Of a stretch of 64,000 nt of DNA, positions 35,880 through 49,116 are shown in pieces (position 1 is the first letter of the stretch; each line of letters begins with the position of its first letter). This DNA is from Glandiceps talaboti (Eukaryota; Hemichordata; Enteropneusta; Spengelidae): contig NC_135564.1 of the NCBI RefSeq assembly GCF_964340395.1, positions 19,813,107-19,877,106 of the forward strand, written 5' to 3'. Made by a program: the position numbers and the translations under genes. The notes under the pieces were generated by a model. That model did not search any database. It saw only the letters and a list, made by a program, of their open reading frames with translations, and was not told the DNA's origin.

Positions 35880-37792
35880 CTGAAATAGAATGATATTCAC
35901 TTCCATTAGTATGACATATTAAATTGTCCACATTATTACATATGTACCAGAGATTGCATTTACTTGCTCCGATGCACATGTGTACTTGTGGCAGCACCAT
36001 ACCAAAAACATTATTGCATACCTCCATGCAAATGATATGCAAATGTAGACACAACTGTTCATTCTACATTTTTATGGAAATTTGTTCTATTGGATAAACA
36101 TATACTAATTACAGAATCCCATGCTGTGAGAGTGTCAGTGCGGGTACTCACAATCCCATGCTGTGAGAATGTCAGTGTAGGTACTCAGGGGTATTTGCAC
36201 TCATGCTTTCAGTATTTTCGGCTGCACTTTCACTCGCTACACTTGTGAAAGTACTGCTGCAGAGAACACTGCAAGCACTCACGCAGATACCCTTGACCTC
36301 ATGCATTATGGGGGTTGTGTTATATTACAACCCCAGTACAGGCATTGCATATGATGATCAGATAGTACATGTAATATACCCACTGTAAAGAAAACATATA
36401 ATATTTTGATCTGAAAGTACAAACGCACATACCAGGGCTGAAAAGACATTTAACATAATACAGCCATAAGTGTGTCTGCCAAAAATTTTAATAATCAAAG
36501 TCTGTTTCCAAATGAAAACTTTTATGTATATGATTTTTTTGCATAAACATTTAGACAAACGATGCATTTTTAGTTTTAATGTAGGTAGCTTCATGGCGAG
36601 CTCTGGTAATTTCTCCCACTTGTTAATGAAAAAGTGAAATTTTCAAAGGTGAGGTTATGGTTGAATGCGGATTTACTTTTCATTTCACAGTGCTTATTAC
36701 CTTGAACACCCATAACTATATCAATTTTGTAGTTTCCAAAAGTGGTCAAAGATGTCTTCCAGATTCCAACTGGCACGTTGAATTTGGCATATTTACAGTT
36801 TGGGGAGTAGTTGTTTTGTCTTAAAACAGTACATGCATTACAAAACACTTTTCTTCTATTTGAACTCTTGGCTAAATAAGCAGGAATTTTCAATCTGATA
36901 GCAATGTATCTATTAAATTTACCTGTATGTTCTGAACTGGACGCCTTGCCAGCATCATGCTGTCCAGATGGATCATTACCTGTTGGAACTGTAGTTTGTA
37001 CTTTCCTATTGTCTGGTTTACCACCTGGTTTCCCTGGTTTACCACCTGGTTTGCCAGTACCTGATTGGAATGGATTGACATATGCCTATTCACTAGAACA
37101 CCCAAACTATATGTGACAGATGCTTATACACTTGAACACCCAAACTATGTATGATGCTTTGTAATCACTTGAACACCCTCACTATACATGACAAATGTCT
37201 GTGCTCTTGAAGGACCCACTTCATAGGCAACTATTGGTTCAATAATTCCAGTACATAAGGAGTACTGATATTGAAATAAAAGTGACAATGGTATTGTAGC
37301 ACAACTGTTGAAGGTAATTTTTAATTTTCTCCTATGATTATAATGATCTTGTTACTAGGCATATTTCCATACATTTTTTGAAGATTTTTTCCATCCCTAC
37401 ACATCCATTGTGTTATTATCAGCAATATACACCATCATTTAACTGTTATTATGGGTGTGGTCTTGTTGCTTAGCATATCGACATGCATCTTTTGAAGATT
37501 TACCTATCCATGGTGTTATTATCTGTAATATACACCACTGTTTAACTGTTGCCATAGGCGTGATCTTGTTACTAGGCATATTTGCATACATTTTTTGAAC
37601 ATTTACCAATCCATGGTGTTATTATGTGTTGACTGTTGTTAAGGGCGTGGTCATGGTTGCTAGGGCCACTTATGTAAGTATGACACACTCACAACTTACA
37701 GACTTACCCCTTTGAGAATCATAACCAATTTCATCCCGAGTAGTTGGAGAGGTAGAACAAAATATTAAAATCACTTGCATCATGCACAAGGC

Positions 37793-37843
<51 letters not shown>

Positions 37844-38187
37844 AAGACAGAATTTACCATGATATGATGTACTGGTATGTGTAATACACAAACCTTGGTG
37901 TGCTGGTGGTGGAGGTCGTGTTGATCCATCACATGTAGGGACAGGAATGCGTTCATTCTCTACCAATGGAAAGTCAATTCCTGGTAAATAACTTATAGTA
38001 CCAGCTGTCTTTAGTCCAAACTTTAGGGTCAAACTAACAATGATATCATAACCATCTTTTGCAATATCCATCTTCAGATACACCTGAATGTTCCCAAAAG
38101 GCATCACTTCTTCAGTTAATCCTGAAACAAGGGTAAATGTAAAATGACTTGTCATTTTCCCTTAGTTTCACACACTAATATAGCCAC

Positions 38188-38233
<46 letters not shown>

Positions 38234-41200
38234 GTACATATTTATATAATTCCATGAAATCAATGTTAGTTTTACGTCATAATGCTATGTATGATTCAGC
38301 GGACTACTACAAATTCAAGCCGGTAGGCGAGAATTTGTAGTCCGCGGAATCATACGAATTATATATTTATCACATAACTAAGTATTTCCCCGTATTTTTC
38401 TAAAATTTTAAATCGTATTTTACGAATACTGCATCATTTCATCGCACTATATTCTTCATCGCGTATTAAAAAATGGTGCCCGATGGCTATGCAAATTACA
38501 TAATCGCATGACCTGTTGCGAGGTCAAGCTTACATATATGTATGGTACAGGTCATACTGTTGTGTGGTTTCTCAACCAAAATTACCTTGTGATGTACATG
38601 TAATATCGAATTTAGTTTAAAATGTAAGTAGAATTGTCTGAATACGACTTTTGTGCCGTCATTTTAATCATATTTTCTCGGGCTGTGTAAGTTCGGAGAT
38701 CTGAGCTTGATTGAAAATCGAACACTCAAACATTAACAGTACGGAGAAAAAAAAAGTTCGGTAGAACAGGGGTGATATGCTCTGAAATCACCCCTGTTTG
38801 ACGTCATACAGTAGAAGATATGCACGTATTTATGTGATAGATAAACATATATATATACAAACACAAAGACACACACAGTTGTGCCACTGTGGCACACACA
38901 TACACAGCCATACAGATCACCTGTGGCAATATTTATATAAAGTGGCTTACCATCTATAGGCACTGTTTTACCATCAGTGAAAGTTTGTTGCCAGTGAATA
39001 TCTTTAGTATGACTACTCAAAGCAACAACAATCTCAACTGGATGCTGGCAGTGATGTATTCCAAAGTACATCTGGAAATCATCTCCCTGTGAACAAAAAC
39101 ACACCAAAAAAAAAAAACACAACAAAGTTAAGAAAATTGAAAGGCATCATAACAATTATTACATGATATGTATTATGTATCATAGATAATTTGCATCTGT
39201 GCATCTGCACATTAGTGGTATTTGCACTATAGTGCCATACCAAAAACATTATTGCATACCTCCATGAAATGAGGGCACAGTCTTTTGTTGTACATGAAAG
39301 TTTGTGATTGCACAGTGACATTTTTTATGAAATTTGCTTTTTCGGATAAACATAATGTAATTATAAGAGAAACCATTCCATGTGATTTCCAGTGTGGGTA
39401 CTCAGGAATATTTGCATTTGTGCTTGCAGTGTTTTCTGTTGCACTTTCACTTGCTACACTCATGAAAGTATGGGTGCAGAGAACACTGCAAACGTTCATG
39501 CAAATACCCTGATGTGTCTCCACTATACTTTGACTCATTTCATGACACACTGAGGTCAAAGGAAGAGATTATGAGCTATACGGGTGACTTCATCAAAACT
39601 TGAAATGGAACTCGCATTGTAACAAGTAACTTTTCACTAGTTTGTGGAATTTATCTTCCAAGGAAACCTGTACACCATTAAATTAGATCTGAAGAATAGC
39701 TTATATTATAAGCTGTTCAAGTAAGTTATGAATGGTATTGTCTGAGTCCACAATGGTTTGGGCGGCAAAAAGTGGTTGTGCTGAAGGTATTTCAAGATCT
39801 TGAGTTTTCGGCCCTTGAAAAGTTTCAGTGGGCAGCCAAAGACAAACATTGGGAAATAAATGTGTATTCAATATCTAAAGTGTCATCTTTATTGAACATA
39901 AAAGTAGTGAAAACAAAGAAAGGGAATAAATCTTCGGAGAAGACAGATTCCATTCAAATTTGTGATTTCTATGCGACTGAATGGAGGTATTATTTTTTTT
40001 TAAATTGGTGGCAACAAATAAATACTACTGTCATTCAAAGTGTTTGTGATAATGCAGGAAAGTGTTTAATTTCGGTAATTGAACCTGAAGATCTAGGTCA
40101 AAACCAAAGGTCAATGTCTTAAAGGAAAGTTTAAACCTGGTAATATGGGGTAGACTCTTGAATGTAGTTTCTATGTATCAAATTTTTTTGAGTTGTGTGG
40201 TAAATCATGATTATTCACAACAAATATGGCTGCTAGTGAGTAAAAAGTGATGAGTACTAAAACCAATGGATGCGTATGTTTCTTAGCCATACAAATTAGC
40301 CACACATAACTACTACAAAGTGTTAGCCACACATAACTACTACAAAGTGTTAGCCACACATAACTGCTACAAAGTGTTAGCCACACATAACTGCTACAAA
40401 GTGTTAGCCACACATAACTGCTATAAAGTGTCTACAGTATGTAAGTAATGGCTTAATGTTGATGGTCTACCCTGCAGGTCAAGGTGCAGGTGAAAAGTCA
40501 CTGTCACACAAGAAAAACTTGAATGTGATTATATAGGGTTAGACTCTAGAATGGAGTCTCTGTGTAATAGAGTTTTTGAGTCATGCAGTAATATTGTCAG
40601 TTTTTACTACAAATATGGCTGCCATTCAGTAAAAGTGATATGAGCACCAAAATAATGCTTTGTGTATAGTTATTTTCTTCAGTTTACTGTACACATGATT
40701 TAAAAAAAATTGGCAATATGTAAATACTGGTAACAATGTGTCTGTGATTGGCAGAAATTGGCTTGATTTTGATAATTGACCCTGAAGATCAAGGTCAAAG
40801 GTCAAGGTGTCAAAAGATAGCTTGCATCTGATATTATGAGGTTGACTGGAGTGTCTGTGTATTACAGTTTTTGAGTTATACACAAATGTTGATATTTAAC
40901 TACAAATATGGCTTCCATTCAGTCAAATTTGCATACATCAAAAAATAAAGTGACAAGCCTATATCCCATATGATATGTCATCTCTGTGTCAGGTTTGAAA
41001 GTAATCAGATATTGCATGTCTGAGAAATGACATATTATGAATGAACGGACGCATAGATGGAGCCCATTGTAGTAGCCCCCCCCCCCCCCCCCCCCCCCCC
41101 TCCTTTCCAGGGGACTAATTAGAATAAAAATATTAGTGCAGATATTTGCATAATATATATCTGCTGTTCCATGTGGATATATCAATCAAGTTAAGAACTA

Positions 41201-42859
41201 AGTGAGATGGTAACTGTACATAGATGCCACAATGTAAGTTATTTACCATGTATACCGCTGAACAGTTGAAACCAGTACAGTTATCATTTCTACGACAAGA
41301 CATCATGTGACCATCTTCACTTTGTCTAGATAGTTGACGTATCATATCATCTAAAGCCTGGCATTCCGAATGAACAGCTGGCGTTGGAGGAGTTGAGAAG
41401 TGGGGTCTCTCTCCATCTGTTGGTGGTGGTGGGATAGTCACATGCTCGGGAGGGTCTGAAAAAGAAGTATATTAACACTTAGTTAAAGGAGAAGTCCAAT
41501 CAGATTAGTTTTTGTATGCTTGAATGTATTCATCTCTGCTATCAAACTACCTGATGATTTTGTGTGATAATATAACAACTTATTCAAATTTGAACTCTTG
41601 GCAAGATGCTCTGCTGCACTAGACATGTGCTAAGACATTTTTTTTGGGATTCCCTGCAAGGGTTTATGGGAAAACCTCAAATGATGACATCATAATTACT
41701 TTAAAGTCCTTTGCTTTGATAAAGACATGATTTTTATATTTGAATATAACTTTCAATGTTTGTTTCTCTGACATCGTGGGTTAAACATAACCTTGTTAGT
41801 GGTATATAAACAATAAAGATACAATAAACATGAAATAAATACTGTTTTTTGTACTTACGACATGGTGGTATGGGTAAGAGTGTATTGTTCATCATTTTTA
41901 TTTTCAAGTAGTCTGGGCACACTACTCCAAACCCTGAGTCAGCACAGCCTTGGTATGTTATCTACAGACACAAAGACACACAGTACACAATTAGGACAGC
42001 AGCAAGGAGGTTTCACCTTACTACATGTAAGATTGACAATGCATTCAAATTATTGTGTTTTGCTACATGTTGATATAAGCTACTGAATGGACATTGGCTT
42101 TATTAGGTCTAATAAAATAATTGTTTGGTTCCGGTTACCCGATCCCATCTAATTTTTCACTGCCTACCCTAAACTTTTTTAAACCTTCAGATGTGTTGTG
42201 ATATCCTTTGAATTCAGTATCTAAGTTTGGTAAGTTACTTACAGAAGTTAACATGTATCCATCTTTCGGGGGTTGCATGTCTACCTCTATCTGGATAAGA
42301 ACAGGAAAACCCATCACTTCATAGTCAATACCTGGACACAATGAAAGAGAAAATAAAAAGTACATAAGTGTATGGCTGTAACATTTCCTTTCATGTCTGA
42401 ACAATACTTGTAACTACAGTATTCAATTTAACTTTTGTTCCAAGCATAACTTGAAAAGTTTACCTGAAATTTTGGACTGTTGTGTTTGGAACAAAGTAAA
42501 ATTGAATACTGTGGTATACAATCAACACATACGAATTTCCATTTGGAGACTTGTAACGGCATGGCACTGACATGGTATGGTATGATATGGCATTTCAGAG
42601 CAAGGCATGGCATGTTATGGCATTTCAGGGTGTGGCATGGCATTGGCAAGGAAGAAAAAGAATGATCAAGTCAAATCTTTATTATAGTAGTACTATAGGG
42701 TCTGTGGGATTCAAACATTGGCAGTTAATGATGACAAAAATAAAGAGTAGTTGTATTTGCTTTCCAAGCAATGGGAACCCTCAAAGAGCTTCACATTGGC
42801 TAATCAGTGGGATTCTTCTTGGAAGGGCTACACTTTCACCAATCAATGCAAACCTTCTT

Positions 42860-42897
<38 letters not shown>

Positions 42898-45800
42898 CAC
42901 ACACACACACTAATACATCTCTTCCTTACGGAAGAAAAAAAATGATACTACTGCCATGAAATAAGTTAAACAGACTTACCATCAATTTGTGCCACACCAC
43001 TGTGTGTGAAAGTATGCGTCCAATTCACATCCAATGTCTCGCTACTAAGATAGGCTGTCAGGGACACAGGTTCATCACAGTTATCTATCTCAATATGTGT
43101 ACTGACTGGGATACTCTGTAATATGGTCACAGGGGGGAGCAATAACGTTGTAATATGTGAACAAGTTATAACTATATACGTTCAATAAAAGCAAAAAAAA
43201 AATTAGAAAAACTAATAAAAGTCTTGCAAACACAAACATATCTAAAGCTTTGCAATGCAGAGAAAATGACAAAAAATTTGGATTTACAAAATATTTTTTG
43301 TAATACTAAAAACGTTACAAATAACTGATCACTTAGCCACTGTGGTCATGCCTATGGTAAATAAGATCTACTGTAACAGCTGGTTAGTAAACTTAATACT
43401 ATAATTAGTCTTTACAAATATTAAGTAGACTCAGAAATATAAATATGTATAGTTACATGTTATGTGTATTGGATTCCAGCAACCTATCAATGTGCCACTA
43501 TTAAACACACTATCATCTAATAATAATAATAATAATATTTATTTCTTTAAAAACGCTTTACATGTAAAACAAAACATCTCAAAGCGCTTCACACAACTTT
43601 GTAAAAAGAATTAAAAAACCATCAATAAAATACTTTCATTCAATAAAAAGGTGTGTCTTAAGATTTGATTTAAAAACATCAATATTTACGCTAAGACGGA
43701 GTGAAACTGGTAGCCGATTCCAGAGAGATCTTATTTACCATCTACACAACTTTCTAAGCCCTTTCTCTCAATATGCCATGTAACTTTCTGTCAATTCTGT
43801 TCTTGAAAAATAATACAAATATTAAAATAAAAAATAAAACTATCTTCTACAGCACCTGCAAGCTAAGTGTTATGTTTGCTCTCTGTTTTTATGTCTATGC
43901 AAATAAAGAAACCCCTTCTCGTTGATTGTAGTGAGTACCCTGTTAAGTTTCTAATAACCACACACATTATATCAGGCAATAATTTTCAACTGCCACACTT
44001 ATCTTGCCAATGCTGTATTGAAAGGTCATATCATGTCAGTTATATTACATCCCCACTGTGCATGGCACCTATATGTAATTGTTTCTTTTGCATTAGAAGT
44101 TGTCTAAGTGTGCGTAAAAAATGTCATGTTACATGAGTGAAACACCAAACCAACATCATTTTAGCTATAAATGGGTCCTCATAAACTTAGATTTCAAAGT
44201 GTTACTCATTACACAAAAAACCCACCCTAATTGTATGATTTACCTCAATCGTCCCTGTACAGTCTATACCCATACAGTCAGCACTTTTGAAACAGTCAAA
44301 ATCATACTGATTGGGCAATCCTTGGATGACCTCTGACATCTGTCTACACTGTACTTCTTTGAGGCGAGGATCTAATAAAATGACAATTGTAATTAGTATA
44401 AGAAGAGTGATGTTGTGGAATCAGACTATGTAAGTACATGGAAACATACAGAGACTTGAGTCGCAGCATTCGTCAGTCTACTTCAGACATATCCAGAAAA
44501 ACAAATTAAAAACTAAAGTTTGTCCTCATTATCCATACATAAAATCAACACATTATCTTGAAAAGTATATTTCAAAAGAATAAAGAGTTTGAATGGTGAT
44601 TTTTTTACTAATAGCTGTGGTAAATTCACTACTAATTCATGATTATCTTTGTATTCAATACTGTAGTTTAGTGTTTTTATATATATATTTATAATTATTT
44701 ATTTTTCTTGTTGTTTCTGTATGTTGTTTTCTGCCTCTAGATAAGTATTTTTTTTACATTATCTCACAGCAAATAAACTAAACAAAACTAAAGTATACTT
44801 TACTACACTACATCACACCACATCACATCACACCACATCACATCACATCACACCACACCACACCACACCACACTACACAATACTAATTACATGTGTTTAC
44901 CTAAACTTGGTCCACTAGTACATGGTGGGGTTGGAACAAAGTGGTCGTCTAGTAATGGTTGGTCCAACATTATCAAGTCTTCACTCATTCCAACTTGGAT
45001 TTTGACCTAGGTAAACAAACACAATTTAATACATTATATTCATCCCAACATAAGTCAAATTGAATGCATTCAAACAAAAACTATAATATATCTGGATTAT
45101 TCCAAGGTTGTTCTACATCAGAACAACTCATGCTTACATCATTGGTTTTGCCATGCTTGAAAATGTTCAAAATAGCCATTATTTCATAATTATATCATTC
45201 CCCAATAATTTTCTTCATTCTGCCAAGGAAAACACAAGTGACCTACATGTAAGGGGGCTTTGTCACACTGAGTTACTAGATGAGTAGTGACAACCTTTAG
45301 GTCATGAGTATTTTCCAGCTGAATGAGATCTGTTCAAGCATGTTATGGCTTTGGACATGAAAACTGCGCCAACAAAATGGCTGCCAGGCAGCCATATTAC
45401 ATTGTATCATGACGAAAATGGATATGCACATGTATGTCATAGAACACTGTGCTAATACCAACTTTGAATGAGATCTGTTCAAGCATGTCTGAGTCATGGC
45501 TTTGGACATGGAAAATTCGCAAACAAAATGGCTGCCAGGCAGCCATATCAGATTGTATCATGTTGAAAATGGATATGCACATGCATGTCATAGAACACTG
45601 TGCTAAATACTAATAATAATACTTTATTTTGTGATATGTATTTGTACAATGAAATTTGTAATGGTTCTGCACAAAACTCGAGATATAAACAAACAACAAT
45701 ATTTACAGATTACTAAAACAAAGAATATATTCAGTAAAACCAGGACACTACACCAACATTATGACTCATTTACAATATGAACAGCTGTTGGATAAAAACT

Positions 45801-48800
45801 GTTTTTGAAATGATTGGTTTTGGTTTTAAAAAGATCATATGTACCGGACAGTAACATACTAAACAACGGGTGACAGGTCTCTAATGATAGACTTTGACTT
45901 CCTGGTAGTACGGGCTGTAAAAAGAAACTCTAATGATGGGAATTCATTGCCAATGATATTAGCTGCTGTCCTAACTATTCTATTAAGTTTAAAACGATCT
46001 CTTTGAGTGGTGTTACCATACAACACTGTAATGGACAAGTCATTGAGAATGACATAGTCCTCGCTATGATTGGGTTTTTAAGGAACATGAAAACTGCGCG
46101 AACAAAATGACTGCCAGGCAGACATGTCGGATTGTATCACGACGAAAATTAATATGCACATGTATGTCATAGAACACTGTGCTAATACCAACTTTGAATG
46201 AGATCTGTTCAAGCATGTCTGAGTTATGGCTTTGGACATGGAAAATTCGCAAACAAAATGCCTGGCAGCCATATTGGATCGTATCATGAAACAAATTGAC
46301 GTGTATATGTATGTTGTCCCTGTACCAAGTTTGAAAAAGATTGGTCCAGGCATCTCCAGAAAACGGCTCTGGACGGACGGACGGAACCTAATCCATAAGT
46401 CCCTGTCCTGGACTTCGTCCAGCAGGGACTAAAAATGTCAGGCCATTCTCAATGACAGCCCGGTAAAATTTCATTGAAAATAACTTTGTTAATATAAATA
46501 TATACATTATGCAGGAATAAATCTGACTGAACTTTTCCTTTAATTCTAAATCTAGGTGTAATAATGTAGACTTACAAGAAACTAAGTCCCTTATATAATC
46601 TTATAGTAAACATAAAGTTGACCTACCCCAATAATGACACCGTTATTATCTGGTATATTTTCATAATTTGATACTGACTCAAAGTCAACTTTGATGTACA
46701 CATGCATTGCACCTGGAACTAAACTTGCCAATCCTGGAGCATCTGTGAAGGTAGACAGAAAATGGACATACAGAGATTATGTTGCATTAATGGTAACATA
46801 TTTTTTTTGCAATTTCTAATTTTTTAACAGTTAATAAATATCTCCACCACTTACAAAGTGTTAGTTACACTGGATTCTTCATCTCTAGTGTATGTATTCC
46901 TTCCTGTGATCCTTGAATGGATATCTAAGCACATCTGTCCTGAAAATATTATCGATGTAGCTTTTAGTTTTGATAAGATATGCCATATGGCATATTTTTG
47001 GTAAATAGACGCGTAGGCCACAAAAAAGAAAGTTGTTGTTTGCGGTCAGAAAACGTTGTCTAAAGCGGTGTGATGATGCAATTTTTTTTCTAATTGTGGT
47101 GATTAGTTCTGCAGTTGACTCAAGAATGCACACTTCAAATTCAATATAATTTGGTACATACATTTGCGATACCTAAGTGCATCTGTCCAGAAAAATATTA
47201 TTGATGTAGCTTTAAGTTTTAATAAGACATTGGCATATTTTGGTAATTAGACGTCGAGGTCACAGAAAAGAAAGTTGTTGTTTGTGGTCAGAAAACGTTG
47301 TCTAATATGGTGTGAGGATGTGGATTTTTTTTAATTGTTCATGATTAGTTCTGCAGTTGTCTTCCCTGAAGTAGCAATTGATGTTGGGATAGTTATTTTG
47401 TGTTTTGCCTTGGATCTGCAGTCTGCATTGAGCAAAAAACCATCGAAACGGGGTATTTAAAGTGATGCACACTGACCAGAATCTTTTTTGGGGGGGCCTT
47501 AAAAACTGCTACTGTGAGAACGTTGTTGACGTTAGTTTTGATTGACACTTCCTTTAGGTAACAATGCATTGGACGACCATTCACTTGAGTAGTGTACACA
47601 ATTTTCCCTTTTTTGGTTTGCCCTTGACATTAGTAATTTTAAAGATTTTAGTTCAACTCTTCACAAATCATGAGTTTGTCCGAGTACCTATACAGCAGAG
47701 AACCACACCGCTTCCAGTGATAACACTCACAAATGCTCAAAGATGAACAATTGCTGGACGAATTGGGAATGATTTATTAGCTAATGATATCAGAAACAAA
47801 GCTAAATATATTTCTATTTTGATTGACGGCGACACTGATAGAGCTATGCAGGAGTGTATTAAAATAGTCTACATGCGTAGAGTAGACAAACAGACTCGGT
47901 CTAAACAGGAATGCATACACTTTACCCAGTGACGAAGTAGGGCAATAATACTTTATTATTTCACTGTACTAAAGTTGTTAAACTGTAATGATGCTTACCA
48001 TGAAGTATGTAAACTTTCTCATGCATAATTATAGCTGCAGCAATGTTATGTCGGTTTCAATTTCGCTTATTATTTGCCGTGAAAACGGGGGTGCATATCT
48101 CAGGTATGTAGGGGATCGCGAAAGCTGAGTGAAGTCGAGGATGGCAAGCTTTCCTTGGCTGAGAATAGGAGGTGGGCATTTGAACAACATTTTTGACAAC
48201 TAACTTTCATTGGTTGGGATTTGAAAAATCACAGACATAGATCTAAATTTCTTGCATAAATCATGAAATTGCAAGACTATACCCTTACAGAAGGTATTCA
48301 GTTTAAATCTGGTTTAAACTAGTTTCTCTGTCCAAACAAATCAATGGCAATTAACAAAATTAGTAGACTAAGAAAGAGTCTATGACATCAATTATGAGGA
48401 ACATACCTGGCAGCTCAAATGTACCACTATGAGTGATGGTTCTCTCAAAGTCAAAGGAACCATCTGATGTATAGATTTGTAAATACATGCTGGGTGGGTC
48501 TTCGCAATGGTGAATATCCAGAGTAAACATAGTTGTTTGTTCCTGTGATGAAAATAAAACAAAACGAATTGAGTCTGTTTAATTTTGTAATATCTAATGA
48601 AAAGTTCTGATTGCTCAGTGTGTATCTCTTCACTATTCACCTTGTAAACATACCTGCTTAGATTCTGAAATATACAAATGTACATTGTGTACATATTAAA
48701 GTCATGTCTTGTACCTCTTTATTTATGGATGACATGTATACATCCTTGAGAGCAAATTTATGTGTGAACACATACAATGTAAACAGACACTGTGAGATTC

Positions 48801-49085
48801 AGACACACACAGATACAATGACAGAGACAGATACATGTACAGATACAGTGAGATTCAGACACATACAGACATAAAGACTGAGACCAGCAGACAGACAGAC
48901 AGACAGACAGACAGGCAGACATGTGTGCATGCATGCATACATACATACATACTGTATATTACATACGTACATATATACATACATACATACATACATACAT
49001 ACATACATGCATACATACATACATGCATGCACATACATACATACATACATACATACATACATACATACATACATACATACATACA

Positions 49086-49116
<31 letters not shown>

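Noticed and set aside
39772-40122. 116-codon plus-strand open frame
   Set aside because: Lies in the Helitron-like repeat region, antisense to a gene 2 intron, with no recognisable domain; its 3' part is repeated noncoding sequence.
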